Source: Snodgrassella gandavensis
GTDB lineage: Bacteria; Pseudomonadota; Gammaproteobacteria; Burkholderiales; Neisseriaceae
Direction of reading: 5' to 3'
NCBI RefSeq assembly: GCF_914768025.1
Contig: NZ_CAJZCE010000002.1
Span: forward strand, 244,973-308,972
Length of the DNA stretch: 64,000 nucleotides
The notes under the pieces are model-generated. The model saw nothing but the letters and a program-made list of their open reading frames with translations. It was not told the DNA's origin and did not search any database. A program made the translations under genes and the position numbers. Below, one piece after another: positions 1 to 8,114 of the stretch (position 1 is the first letter of the stretch; each line of letters begins with the position of its first letter).

Positions 1-33
1 TAGGCAGCCGGCTATATTAAAGCCGGCTGCCTA
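1..33. terminator. GC-rich hairpin at window edge
   Basis: A perfect inverted repeat (TAGGCAGCCGGCT / AGCCGGCTGCCTA) with a 7-base loop fills the first 33 bases. It is followed on the + strand by an A-rich stretch rather than a T-run, so it may terminate a gene to the left on the + strand only weakly, or serve the minus strand. The flanking gene lies outside the window. Confidence 0.5.
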
Positions 34-107
34 AAAATAAAGTATCTGTTATTAAGAGAATTATCCGCTTTTTCCCAAACAGGGTCAATTGTCATGCCGT
101 ATCAGGC

Positions 108-113
108 TATAAT
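108..113 (+). promoter_or_regulatory. candidate -10 box of recO
   Basis: A perfect TATAAT lies 33 bases before the recO start codon. No convincing -35 hexamer sits 16-18 bases upstream, so only the -10 element is proposed. Confidence 0.3.
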
Positions 114-146
114 TGATGGTACGTATAGTCGATGTGAAAACTGGTC

Positions 147-878
147 ATGTCCAATAACCGCATTAATCATCAACCCGCTTTTTTGCTCGCCTCACGCCCA
201 TGGAGTGAAAGCAGCCTGCAAATAGAAATATTTTCCCGAGATTATGGCAGGGTGGTGATGCTGGCACGCAGTGCTCGGCGCAGACAAAGTGAATTACGTG
301 GTGTGCTTGTTCCATTCATGCCCTTGCAGCTATCCTGGTATGGTAATAATGAACTAAAAACTTTACACCGTGCCGAATGGGTAGGAGGATGGCCACAGCC
401 GCAGAATCAGTCCTTATTCAGCGCTTTGTATGTGAATGAGCTGGTGCTGAAACTTACAGCCCGCGAAGACCCTTTCCCACAGATTCATGCAGCAATGCAT
501 ACCGTATTGCAAAGCATCGCCAGTGGTGAACATCTATCAGCGCTGCGGTATTTTGAATGGTCATTACTGCGCACTTTAGGCGTAGCACCCGATATCAGTC
601 AGGATAATCAGGGACAGGCAATCATTGATTATGAGCGTTACTGGTTACGAGCCGAACATGCGCCGGTGTTATTAATGCAGGCACAGTTATCTGCACAAGA
701 AAACGGGATTGTTGTCCATGGCCACACACTTAATGCCTTAACCTCCCAGACTCTAGCTGCCCAGCCTCAATGGCACCCGGAAGCGATTCGTCTCACTCGC
801 ATGCTTCTCGATTTTCGCCTGCCTGAAGGCATAACCAGTCGACGGGTACTGAAACAGTTGCAGCAATATACTGGATAA
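147..878 (+). CDS. recO: DNA repair protein RecO
   Basis: 243 residues, the usual RecO length. RecO works with RecF and RecR to load RecA onto SSB-coated single-stranded DNA during gap repair, and anneals complementary strands. The N-terminal 80 residues have the RecO OB-fold pattern (PAFLLASRPWSESS, then YGRVVMLARSARR), followed by the helical region with YVNELVLKL and RYFEWSLLRTLG that typifies the family. The zinc-ligand cysteines found in some RecO proteins are absent. No gene follows on this strand for about 650 bases, so recO is the last gene before the T6SS island. Family assignment is secure from sequence pattern; function is by homology. Confidence 0.93.
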   Translation: MSNNRINHQPAFLLASRPWSESSLQIEIFSRDYGRVVMLARSARRRQSELRGVLVPFMPLQLSWYGNNELKTLHRAEWVGGWPQPQNQSLFSALYVNELVLKLTAREDPFPQIHAAMHTVLQSIASGEHLSALRYFEWSLLRTLGVAPDISQDNQGQAIIDYERYWLRAEHAPVLLMQAQLSAQENGIVVHGHTLNALTSQTLAAQPQWHPEAIRLTRMLLDFRLPEGITSRRVLKQLQQYTG

Positions 879-1525
879 TAATATTTGAGAAAAAAGATAA
901 ATACTGTACTAAAAATTGAATGATAATACTTAATTGCAGTATTTTTTATAGTTATAGATAAGGTTAAAATTTTGATATTTATAAAATAAAATTTTCAAAA
1001 TTAAAATAATGAAAATAAATAATATGACTTCATTATTAGAATAGTCATTTGAATCCCATTTCAATTAAATTTGAATAAATTTTATTTTTTGTCACCTAAT
1101 AATTTATAGAATAAGTCATTCCTAATAAATTTAGCTTTTAAATACATTACATAATTATTAATAATAAACAAATACATAGTTAAGAGATAATGTTAAAAAC
1201 TTTTAGTGGCTATAAATATCAAAATGTGAACATAAAAATTTTGGTTAATAAGCCACAGTTATAATAATTATCCTCATAACAATATGAATAAAATTATTTA
1301 CTTTTAACACGGATAAGTGAAAACAAGTTAAAATGAATGGGTGGCTAAGATACAAGTGTCACTACCTTAATCTGAATTAATTTTTTGCATTAAAAATTGA
1401 ATTTTCATGAAATTTATTAAACAAAATCTGTTGAAAATTTTCATATTATTGTTTTAAATAGTTAAAATTTTTTAAGGTAATGGTTTTGTCTATTACCAAT
1501 ATTTAAATATTAAAAAGGAGTCATC
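879..1525. other. AT-rich intergenic region upstream of tssB
   Basis: About 650 bases of very AT-rich DNA with no plausible gene, separating recO from the T6SS operon. It presumably carries the tssB promoter and regulatory sites, but no strong sigma-70 pair stands out. A weak TTGAAA lies near 1432. An AAGGAG ribosome site (about 1515-1520) is correctly placed before tssB. No copy of the tRNA-Pro end at 34216 was seen here. Confidence 0.6.
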
Positions 1526-2029
1526 ATGTCAGAAAGCTTCCAAAATGAAGTGCCACCGGCACGTGTCAATATTAAACTGGATTTGCATACTGGGGGTGCG
1601 AAAAAACAGGTTGAATTACCCTTGCGCTTATTGGTAGCAGGTGATTTCAGCTTCTCTGAGAGTGACACCCCCTTGGCTGAACGAGAAAAAGTTTCAATCA
1701 ACAAAAATAATTTTGATGCTGTTCTTGCAGAGATGAATCCAACGGTAAAACTCTCTGTACCTAATGCTCTGGCTGACGATGATTCCGAAATTCCAGTCAA
1801 TCTGGATTTTAAATCAATGAAAGATTTCCATCCTGAACAGATAGTTCAGCAAGTGCCTGAGCTTAAATCATTACTGGCTATGCGTAACCTGTTAAGAGAT
1901 TTGAAATCCAATATTCTTGATAATGCAGTTTTACGCAAAGAACTGGAAAAAATTCTGCAAGACAAAAACCTTTCTGATGAGTTGCGTAAAGAGCTGGAAG
2001 CAATCTCACCAATCATCTCTAAAGAATAA
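1526..2029 (+). CDS. tssB: T6SS contractile sheath small subunit TssB (VipA)
   Basis: 167 residues, standard length. TssB and TssC co-assemble into the cytoplasmic contractile sheath around the Hcp tube. The N-terminal pattern (PPARVNIKLDL, then KQVELPLRLLVAGDFS) is the family hallmark, followed by the conserved region around NLDFKSMKDFHPEQIVQQVPEL that helps form the TssB-TssC interface. The ATG at 1526 is preceded by an ideal AAGGAG. tssC begins 21 bases downstream, so the pair is co-transcribed. As first gene of the island it marks the likely promoter end. Very secure. Confidence 0.97.
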   Translation: MSESFQNEVPPARVNIKLDLHTGGAKKQVELPLRLLVAGDFSFSESDTPLAEREKVSINKNNFDAVLAEMNPTVKLSVPNALADDDSEIPVNLDFKSMKDFHPEQIVQQVPELKSLLAMRNLLRDLKSNILDNAVLRKELEKILQDKNLSDELRKELEAISPIISKE

Positions 2030-2050
2030 ATACCGTAGAGGAATTTAAGA

Positions 2051-3583
2051 ATGCAAAAAAATATGCAAGATAGTGGTTCCGCTCAGGCAGCAAATGCTGT
2101 TCAACATTCTGTTTATGAATCATTGTTTGATAAAATAAATCTGAATACCGTTTCTACAGCACCAACCTTTGATCATTACACCAACAATACGGCTTTATCT
2201 GAGTCTGCTACCAATGAACGCATTTCAGTAGCGATAAACGTATTTTTGAAAATGATTCAGGACAGCTCTCAAACCGTAGACAGACTGGACAAATCATTAC
2301 TGGATTTTCATATCGCTAAACTGGACAAATTAATCAGTAACCAGCTAGACAACATTCTGCATCACCCAGAATTTCAGGCCATTGAAAGTACGTGGCGTGG
2401 TTTGAAATTCTTGGTAGATCGCACAGATTTTCGCCAGAATGTAAAGATTGATGTACTGGATGTTTCCAAAGAAGCCTTAATTCGCGATTTTGAAGATTCT
2501 CCAGAAGTCATTCAAAGTGGTCTGTACAGCCATACTTATATCAATGAATATGATACTCCGGGCGGACAGCCATTTGCTTCAATCATTTCGGCTTACGAGT
2601 TTAACCGTTCAGCTCAGGACATTGAGTTACTCAGAAATATTTCAAAAGTTTCTGCTGCTGCACACATGCCATTCATTGGTTCCGTTGGGCCTGAATTTTT
2701 TGGTAAAGAAACAATGGAAGAAGTTGCCTCAATTAAAGATATAGGCAACTACTTTGACCGTGCAGAATACATAAAATGGAACAGCTTCCGTAATACTGAT
2801 GATGCCCGCTATATAGGTCTTACTTTGCCACGTTTTCTGGCACGCTTGCCTTATGGTAGTGATACCGTACCAGTACGCAGTTTCAATTATAGCGAAGAAG
2901 TTAAAGGCCCAGATCACAATCGTTATCTATGGTCTAATGCCACATTTGCATTTGCAGCCAACATGGTAAGAAGCTTCATTAAAAATGGCTGGTGTGTACA
3001 AATTCGTGGCCCGCAGGCTGGTGGTTTGATTGAAAATCTGCCCATCCACCTATATGACCTGGGTTCTGGCGCGCAAATGAAAATTCCGACAGAGGTGTTA
3101 ATTCCTGAAACACGTGAGTTTGAATTTGCCAATCTGGGTTTTGTACCGCTTTCTTTCTATAAAAATCATGATTTTGCTTGCTTCTTCTCAGCAAATTCTA
3201 CCCAAAAACCAGCGTTGTACGACACCAAGGAAGCTACAGCTAATAGCCGTATCAATTCACGTCTTCCCTATATTTTCTTGCTGTCTCGTTTAGCCCATTA
3301 TTTGAAATTGATCCAGCGCGAAAACATTGGTATGACCAAAGATAGGCGTGTTCTGGAAGTGGAAATGAATAACTGGATTCAGAATCTGGTTACAGAAATG
3401 ACAGACCCAAGTGATGAGTTGCAGGCATCACACCCATTACGACAGGCAAAAGTTGCTGTGGAAGACATAGAAGATAACCCAGGTTTCTTCAAAATTAAAC
3501 TGTTTGTTATTCCGCATTTCCAGATTGAAGGTATGGATATTAACCTTTCTTTAGTATCACAAATGCCAAAAGCTAAAAAATAA
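2051..3583 (+). CDS. tssC: T6SS contractile sheath large subunit TssC (VipB)
   Basis: 510 residues, the normal size for TssC. It forms the bulk of the sheath with TssB. Recognisable blocks are HPEFQAIESTWRGLKFLVD near residue 100, the central GPEFFGKETMEEV and RFLARLPYG, and the C-terminal IQNLVTEMTDPSDELQA with the terminal PHFQIEGMDI. A second in-frame ATG 12 bases downstream (2063) is a possible start, but the GAGG site before 2051 favours the longer form. A hairpin with no T-run follows (3603-3630), separating tssBC from the PAAR gene. Secure. Confidence 0.98.
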   Translation: MQKNMQDSGSAQAANAVQHSVYESLFDKINLNTVSTAPTFDHYTNNTALSESATNERISVAINVFLKMIQDSSQTVDRLDKSLLDFHIAKLDKLISNQLDNILHHPEFQAIESTWRGLKFLVDRTDFRQNVKIDVLDVSKEALIRDFEDSPEVIQSGLYSHTYINEYDTPGGQPFASIISAYEFNRSAQDIELLRNISKVSAAAHMPFIGSVGPEFFGKETMEEVASIKDIGNYFDRAEYIKWNSFRNTDDARYIGLTLPRFLARLPYGSDTVPVRSFNYSEEVKGPDHNRYLWSNATFAFAANMVRSFIKNGWCVQIRGPQAGGLIENLPIHLYDLGSGAQMKIPTEVLIPETREFEFANLGFVPLSFYKNHDFACFFSANSTQKPALYDTKEATANSRINSRLPYIFLLSRLAHYLKLIQRENIGMTKDRRVLEVEMNNWIQNLVTEMTDPSDELQASHPLRQAKVAVEDIEDNPGFFKIKLFVIPHFQIEGMDINLSLVSQMPKAKK

Positions 3584-3602
3584 ACATTAGCTACAAAAGA
3601 AA

Positions 3603-3630
3603 ATCTACCGATAGTTTTCTATCGGTAGAT
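3603..3630 (+). promoter_or_regulatory. perfect 12-bp hairpin between tssC and PAAR gene
   Basis: ATCTACCGATAG, loop TTTT, then CTATCGGTAGAT: a perfect 12-bp stem with a tetraloop and no following T-run. It is more likely an mRNA processing or stability element than a full terminator. Confidence 0.55.
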
Positions 3631-3650
3631 AACCAATAGAGGATAACTAA

Positions 3651-3914
3651 ATGTCACGTGCAATTATTTGTAAGGGCGACACCACCACACACGGTGGAAT
3701 TGTGCTTGAAGGTGATCCAGTTGTCAGTATAGAAGGGCGACCTGTAGCCCGCAAAGGCGATAAAGTTAGCTGCCCGAAATGTACAGGGGTTTATTTAATC
3801 GTAGAAGGCGACCAACAATTAACAGTACAGGGGCGCCCGATGGCTTTGGAAAATATGAAAACCAGCTGTGGTGCCCGATTGTTATCCAGACAATCAATAG
3901 CTAAATGTGAATAA
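3651..3914 (+). CDS. PAAR-domain spike tip protein
   Basis: 87 residues, a stand-alone PAAR protein. PAAR proteins cap the VgrG trimer and sharpen the T6SS spike. The features visible are GDTTTHGGIVLEGDP near residues 9-23, GRPVARKGDKVSCP at about 29-42, and a CPKC plus a later Cys that could complete a metal site. There is no C-terminal toxin extension, so it is structural and not an effector by itself. It lies between tssC and tssK, 26 bases before tssK, with a GAGG ribosome site. Family secure. Confidence 0.9.
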   Translation: MSRAIICKGDTTTHGGIVLEGDPVVSIEGRPVARKGDKVSCPKCTGVYLIVEGDQQLTVQGRPMALENMKTSCGARLLSRQSIAKCE

Positions 3915-3940
3915 TCCATAGAATTAGAATAGGTTGTAAG

Positions 3941-5284
3941 TTGAAAATTATCAATCCGATTTGGTACGAAGGTACCTTACTGTTACCACAAATTTTCCAG
4001 CAACAGGAATTATTACAACAGGCTAATGCAACTAGTATAATGCAGTGCACACGAATTATGCCTTGGGGCGTAATGCGTATGGATGTAGACAGCAATAGCC
4101 TAGCTTTAAAAAAACTAAAATTATCGGATTGCGCTGTTTCGTTTCAGGATGGTACGTGGTTTGATTCCCGGCAAATGCAATTTTTGCCACCAGCTCGTGA
4201 TTTGGCGCAGATACCAGAAGATATACTTGAAACTACAGTATATCTGTCTTTGCCAGAACTCAATACTGTAGGCAGTAATCTGCTTGAAAACAGCAGTAAT
4301 GCACCACTACGGTTTTCAAAACAGTTTACCGCTGTTACAGATTTATATGGTAGTCAACAAACGGAAATTGCAGAGAAACGATTAAATTTCAGCCTCAAGT
4401 TCTCACATGAAAATCGTCAGAATTTTTTAGCAATACCTATCCTGCGTCTGATTAAAAACCAAAATAATATCTGGCAGCTTGATACACAATACGTGCCACC
4501 AGTATTCTTTATCGGTAGCAACACATTTCTGATGGAAATGCTGTCCACACAGATTCAGATTCTGCTTAACAAAAGCCAGCGCCTTGGTTCATTGCGCAAA
4601 GAACGCAACCAGCAGTCGGCTGATTTTCTGGTATCTGATATTTCTTTATTCTGGCTGTTGAACATACTTAATCAATCCATACCGGAAATGGTGCTGTTGC
4701 AAACGCATAACAACATGGCACCTGAACATTATTATATGTTGCTGGCACGTCTAGTAGGCAGCCTGCTGTCATTTTCAATCGAATCAAGTATTAAAGACAT
4801 ACCCCAGTACGATCCGCTTAACCTGAGTACAACATTCATTCGGCTGAATGAAATGCTGTTGGAGCTTCTGGATACTGTTATCCCTACAGTTCTTGTACTG
4901 GTTGATCTGGAAAAAGTAGGCAATACCCGTTGGATTGGGCATTTGCTAGATGCACGACTAAATGAAGAAACCGACTACTACATATCTGTGCGTGCCAATG
5001 TTCCATTATATGAGCTACAGGAACGCTTTCCGAAGTTATGTAAAATTGGCGCACCTGATGATGTTGAGCGTATTTTACCGTCAGCCTCCAATGGTATCCC
5101 ATTGCGAATGATGCAGCGTCTCCCCAGTGCATTACCCATGCGTTCCGAAGCAACCTATTTTGCGCTGGATAAATCACATCCGGGCTTTAAAGCCATGATA
5201 GCAGCCAGATCGTGCTGTATTTATTCTCCTAATTCATTTGATGGATTAAATATCGAATTATATGCGGTGCCTAATGAAGAATAA
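3941..5284 (+). CDS. tssK: T6SS baseplate protein TssK
   Basis: 447 residues, the usual length. TssK trimers connect the baseplate to the membrane complex. The N-terminus shows the family pattern IxxPxWxEGxxLxPQxFQQ (NPIWYEGTLLLPQIFQQQ), followed by the shell domains, and a C-terminal head region near YFALDKSHPGF. The start is a TTG at 3941; no ATG would retain the conserved N-terminus, so initiation on TTG is likely. The 3' end overlaps tssL, implying translational coupling. Secure. Confidence 0.94.
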   Translation: MKIINPIWYEGTLLLPQIFQQQELLQQANATSIMQCTRIMPWGVMRMDVDSNSLALKKLKLSDCAVSFQDGTWFDSRQMQFLPPARDLAQIPEDILETTVYLSLPELNTVGSNLLENSSNAPLRFSKQFTAVTDLYGSQQTEIAEKRLNFSLKFSHENRQNFLAIPILRLIKNQNNIWQLDTQYVPPVFFIGSNTFLMEMLSTQIQILLNKSQRLGSLRKERNQQSADFLVSDISLFWLLNILNQSIPEMVLLQTHNNMAPEHYYMLLARLVGSLLSFSIESSIKDIPQYDPLNLSTTFIRLNEMLLELLDTVIPTVLVLVDLEKVGNTRWIGHLLDARLNEETDYYISVRANVPLYELQERFPKLCKIGAPDDVERILPSASNGIPLRMMQRLPSALPMRSEATYFALDKSHPGFKAMIAARSCCIYSPNSFDGLNIELYAVPNEE

Positions 5285-5915
5285 CCAGATTCCAGATTAC
5301 GTACGGGAAAATCTGCGTAATTATATTTTATTTGTAACACGGTTAAACATGGGACATGCCATACAGAATATGGATGAAATGCAGTTGATTGCCGTTCATC
5401 TGGTCACAGAGTTTGATCAGAAACTGGGTGAGAATCATTTACCGGATCATGAACGTAAACAAATAAGTTATGCGCTGTACGCTCTGGTTGATGAACTGGC
5501 ATTGCGGTTTTTAGATAGCAAAAATAAATTAATCTGGGAAAGCAGCCCATTGCAGGTGTCACAATTTGGTGAATACGATGCGGGCATACAATTATTTGAA
5601 GATATACAAACTGAATTGCATAAACCAGATCCATCCTATTGGCTGTTAACTATATGGCAACTGATATTTGCACTTGGTTTCAATGGTAAATACTTATTTG
5701 AAGACACACATATACGTAATGAACTAATCACCAAAATTGACTCACATCTACCAGAAATAACCATGCCCTCCATGCCTGCCAGCCGCAAATTGCGTCCTGT
5801 TACCTTTCGATCTTTTTCCGCAGTCAGCTGGAGCGTGGTGCTATTGGTATTCACCATAGTAGTGTATCTGGTGCTTAACAAATATCTCAGCAATCTGGTT
5901 GCCAGTATTGGATAA
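5262..5915 (+). CDS. tssL: T6SS inner-membrane protein TssL (DotU/IcmH family)
   Basis: 217 residues. TssL is a C-tail-anchored inner membrane protein with a cytoplasmic helical hook domain that contacts TssM, TssK and TssE. The sequence has the DotU pattern (AVHLVTEFDQKLGE; YALYALVDELALRF; QLIFALGFNGKY) and one C-terminal membrane segment at about residues 188-207 (VVLLVFTIVVYLVLNKYL). It has no fused peptidoglycan-binding domain; that function appears in the next gene. Start may be ATG 5262 or 5274 (MKNNQIPDY); both overlap the end of tssK. Confidence 0.94.
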   Translation: MRCLMKNNQIPDYVRENLRNYILFVTRLNMGHAIQNMDEMQLIAVHLVTEFDQKLGENHLPDHERKQISYALYALVDELALRFLDSKNKLIWESSPLQVSQFGEYDAGIQLFEDIQTELHKPDPSYWLLTIWQLIFALGFNGKYLFEDTHIRNELITKIDSHLPEITMPSMPASRKLRPVTFRSFSAVSWSVVLLVFTIVVYLVLNKYLSNLVASIG

Positions 5916-5923
5916 GGTACCCA

Positions 5924-7534
5924 ATGAGTAAACGCATATATTACACATTACTGCTAGCTTGGATTGCTTGCCTTTCACTTTATTTTATCTGGCAGATCTG
6001 GGATATATACTGGGTAGTCAAAACCTGCCTGAGCATTCTGATAATACTGGCCTGCGGGTTTTTGTGGTATCAGAACCAATTTTGGTTTAAAAAGAAAAAT
6101 ATAACGAATCTACATAATATTCCAAAATCACAGCGGGTAGTACTCGTAGCAGGAGATGATTTATCAGACTGGATTGAATCTTCTGAGCGTTGGCGATTAC
6201 TGCGGGATTCCATGTGGATCAGAGTAGAGGATTGCGCCCAGCTAATAAGTATTTATCAGGCCTTGGATGAACAAAATACAATAGCAAACGGTATCTTACT
6301 AATACTTAATCCAGACAAATATCCTCATGTGGCTGCACTGGAGCAGCGAATATCACAATGGCGGCAGGAAATCGAAACCATACAGGCTCTATATAAGCGC
6401 CGGATACCATTAACTTTGGGTATCCATACAGACCTGCTCAATAAAAATCTGGATTTCTGGCCGCAAAATATCACTAACCACCTATGCCGGCAGCGTAGTG
6501 AAGTACAAGAGTACTTTGAGTGTCTGCAAAAACAACTGGATAATTGTGCAGTTTTAAATCCGCAGCAGCCTGAGTACTTAAACTATACAGTTGTATCCAC
6601 ACTTTATCTGAATCAGCAATGGCTTATTCAATATGTAATTAAGAACTTGTTGCCGGAAAAACCATACCATCATTCGCTGTATCTGGTTGCATGTGTCTGG
6701 TTAAACAGCTTTAACAGTAATCAGAATGCAGACTGGCGCAAGTTTGAAATTGAAACAACCGGGCTAGTTACCCCTACCCATACCTATACCGTAACCGGGC
6801 TAAAAAATTTTCCGGTTATCGAAAACAATTTTGTACGCCAACGTTATTTAAGCAAAGGAGCAAAATACCTGTGTTATGGAATTAACTGGTTTTTATTTTT
6901 CTGCCTGATTAGTACAGGCTACTCATTTATAGAAAATAAAAAATGGTTGCAAGAAGTTATTGTGGCGCACCAGCAATACATAGCAATACCCAAACATCTG
7001 GAAAATGAACGGCAGGATAGCATTAAAAGCTTAAAACTCATCCAGCAAACATTACAGGATTACATGACATTTGGCGAACCCCAAAAAATGGGATTTGGTT
7101 TATATCACGCTACCCATTTATTACCTGTTATCAGTAAAGATATAAATACCTTCCAACTGGAAAAACAGAAAAAACAGATTATTCGTCTTGATACCACAGC
7201 TTTGTTTGATGTAGGCCAGAGCAAACTTAAAGCGGATGCCAAGCTGGTTTTACAGGGCGTGCTAACTTGGGTACAGGCAAACCCGAATAAAAGAGTACTG
7301 ATAGATGGCCATACTGATAACACCGGAAATACCACTAGCAATAAAACTCTGTCATTTCGCAGAGCCGAAGCAGTACGGGACTGGCTGGTTAATGCATCAA
7401 CTTTTCCAGAAGACCATTTTACCGTACAGGGATATGGGGATAGTAAACCCATAGCAACCAACGACGACCCGCAAGGGCGCAGTAAAAATCGTCGTGTCGA
7501 AATTACCTTGGTCGATATGAATCATACCGACTGA
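5924..7534 (+). CDS. OmpA-domain T6SS membrane protein (TagL-like, TssM-like topology)
   Basis: 536 residues. The C-terminal 115 residues (about 420-532) are an OmpA/MotB peptidoglycan-binding domain: DGHTDNTG at 461-468 and NRRVE at 522-526. The N-terminus has two adjacent membrane segments (about 5-45), then about 260 soluble residues, then a third membrane segment (about 318-340) before the periplasmic OmpA domain. Three membrane segments plus OmpA is the TagL plan; the long loop between segments 2 and 3 mirrors the TssM/IcmF layout. It starts 8 bases after tssL, so it probably tethers the TssJLM complex to the cell wall, since TssL itself lacks such a domain. The soluble region has no motif I recognise. 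Confidence 0.8.
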   Translation: MSKRIYYTLLLAWIACLSLYFIWQIWDIYWVVKTCLSILIILACGFLWYQNQFWFKKKNITNLHNIPKSQRVVLVAGDDLSDWIESSERWRLLRDSMWIRVEDCAQLISIYQALDEQNTIANGILLILNPDKYPHVAALEQRISQWRQEIETIQALYKRRIPLTLGIHTDLLNKNLDFWPQNITNHLCRQRSEVQEYFECLQKQLDNCAVLNPQQPEYLNYTVVSTLYLNQQWLIQYVIKNLLPEKPYHHSLYLVACVWLNSFNSNQNADWRKFEIETTGLVTPTHTYTVTGLKNFPVIENNFVRQRYLSKGAKYLCYGINWFLFFCLISTGYSFIENKKWLQEVIVAHQQYIAIPKHLENERQDSIKSLKLIQQTLQDYMTFGEPQKMGFGLYHATHLLPVISKDINTFQLEKQKKQIIRLDTTALFDVGQSKLKADAKLVLQGVLTWVQANPNKRVLIDGHTDNTGNTTSNKTLSFRRAEAVRDWLVNASTFPEDHFTVQGYGDSKPIATNDDPQGRSKNRRVEITLVDMNHTD

Positions 7535-7568
7535 AGTAATGTTTATTAACTCATACAAGGATATTCCT

Positions 7569-8054
7569 ATGGCAATTCCAGCATATTTATGGATCAAAGA
7601 TGACGGTGGTTCAGATGTCAAAGGTTCAGTAACCGTACAAGATCGTGAAGGCTCAGTAGAAGTATTGGCATTTGACCATGAAGTTTACATTCCTACTGAT
7701 GGCAATACCGGTAAACTCACTGGTACCCGAGTTCACAAGCCCATTTCTTTTGTAAAAGAATATGATGCTTCTTCACCATATCTGTACAAAGCAGTAACCA
7801 ATGGCCAGAATCTCAAAACTCTAGAGTTTAAATGGTATCGCATTGACGATGCAGGTCAGGAGAAAGAATATTTCAACACCCTGCTTGAGAATGTGAAAGT
7901 AGTAGCTGTGCGTCCGAAAATGTACAACATTAAAGATATTAGCAAAGAGCGCTATAACCATCTTGAAGAAGTGGAGTTGCGTTATGAAAAAATCACCTGG
8001 TCCTACAAGGATGGCAACATAGTCCATTCCGACAGTTGGGTAGAAAACCGTTAA
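7569..8054 (+). CDS. tssD: T6SS inner tube protein Hcp (TssD)
   Basis: 161 residues from the ATG at 7569, which has an AAGGA site 8 bases upstream; the earlier in-frame start at 7539 has none and would add 10 non-conserved residues. Hcp hexamers stack into the tube propelled by the sheath and also chaperone small effectors. It begins MAIPAYLWIKDDGG and carries the family patterns HKPISFVKEYDASSP and EYFNTLLENVKV. An intrinsic terminator follows immediately, as is common for highly expressed hcp genes. Confidence 0.96.
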   Translation: MAIPAYLWIKDDGGSDVKGSVTVQDREGSVEVLAFDHEVYIPTDGNTGKLTGTRVHKPISFVKEYDASSPYLYKAVTNGQNLKTLEFKWYRIDDAGQEKEYFNTLLENVKVVAVRPKMYNIKDISKERYNHLEEVELRYEKITWSYKDGNIVHSDSWVENR

Positions 8055-8068
8055 TTTCAATTAACTCG

Positions 8069-8094
8069 AGGCGCACCAATATGTGCGCCTTTTT
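8069..8094 (+). terminator. intrinsic terminator between hcp and clpV
   Basis: AGGCGCAC (8069-8076) pairs with GTGCGCCT (8083-8090) across a 6-base loop and runs straight into a T-run. It lies between two same-strand T6SS genes, so it probably acts as a partial terminator that keeps hcp transcripts more abundant than clpV. Confidence 0.75.
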
Positions 8095-8114
8095 AAGTAT
8101 CTGCTGGAGCCGCA

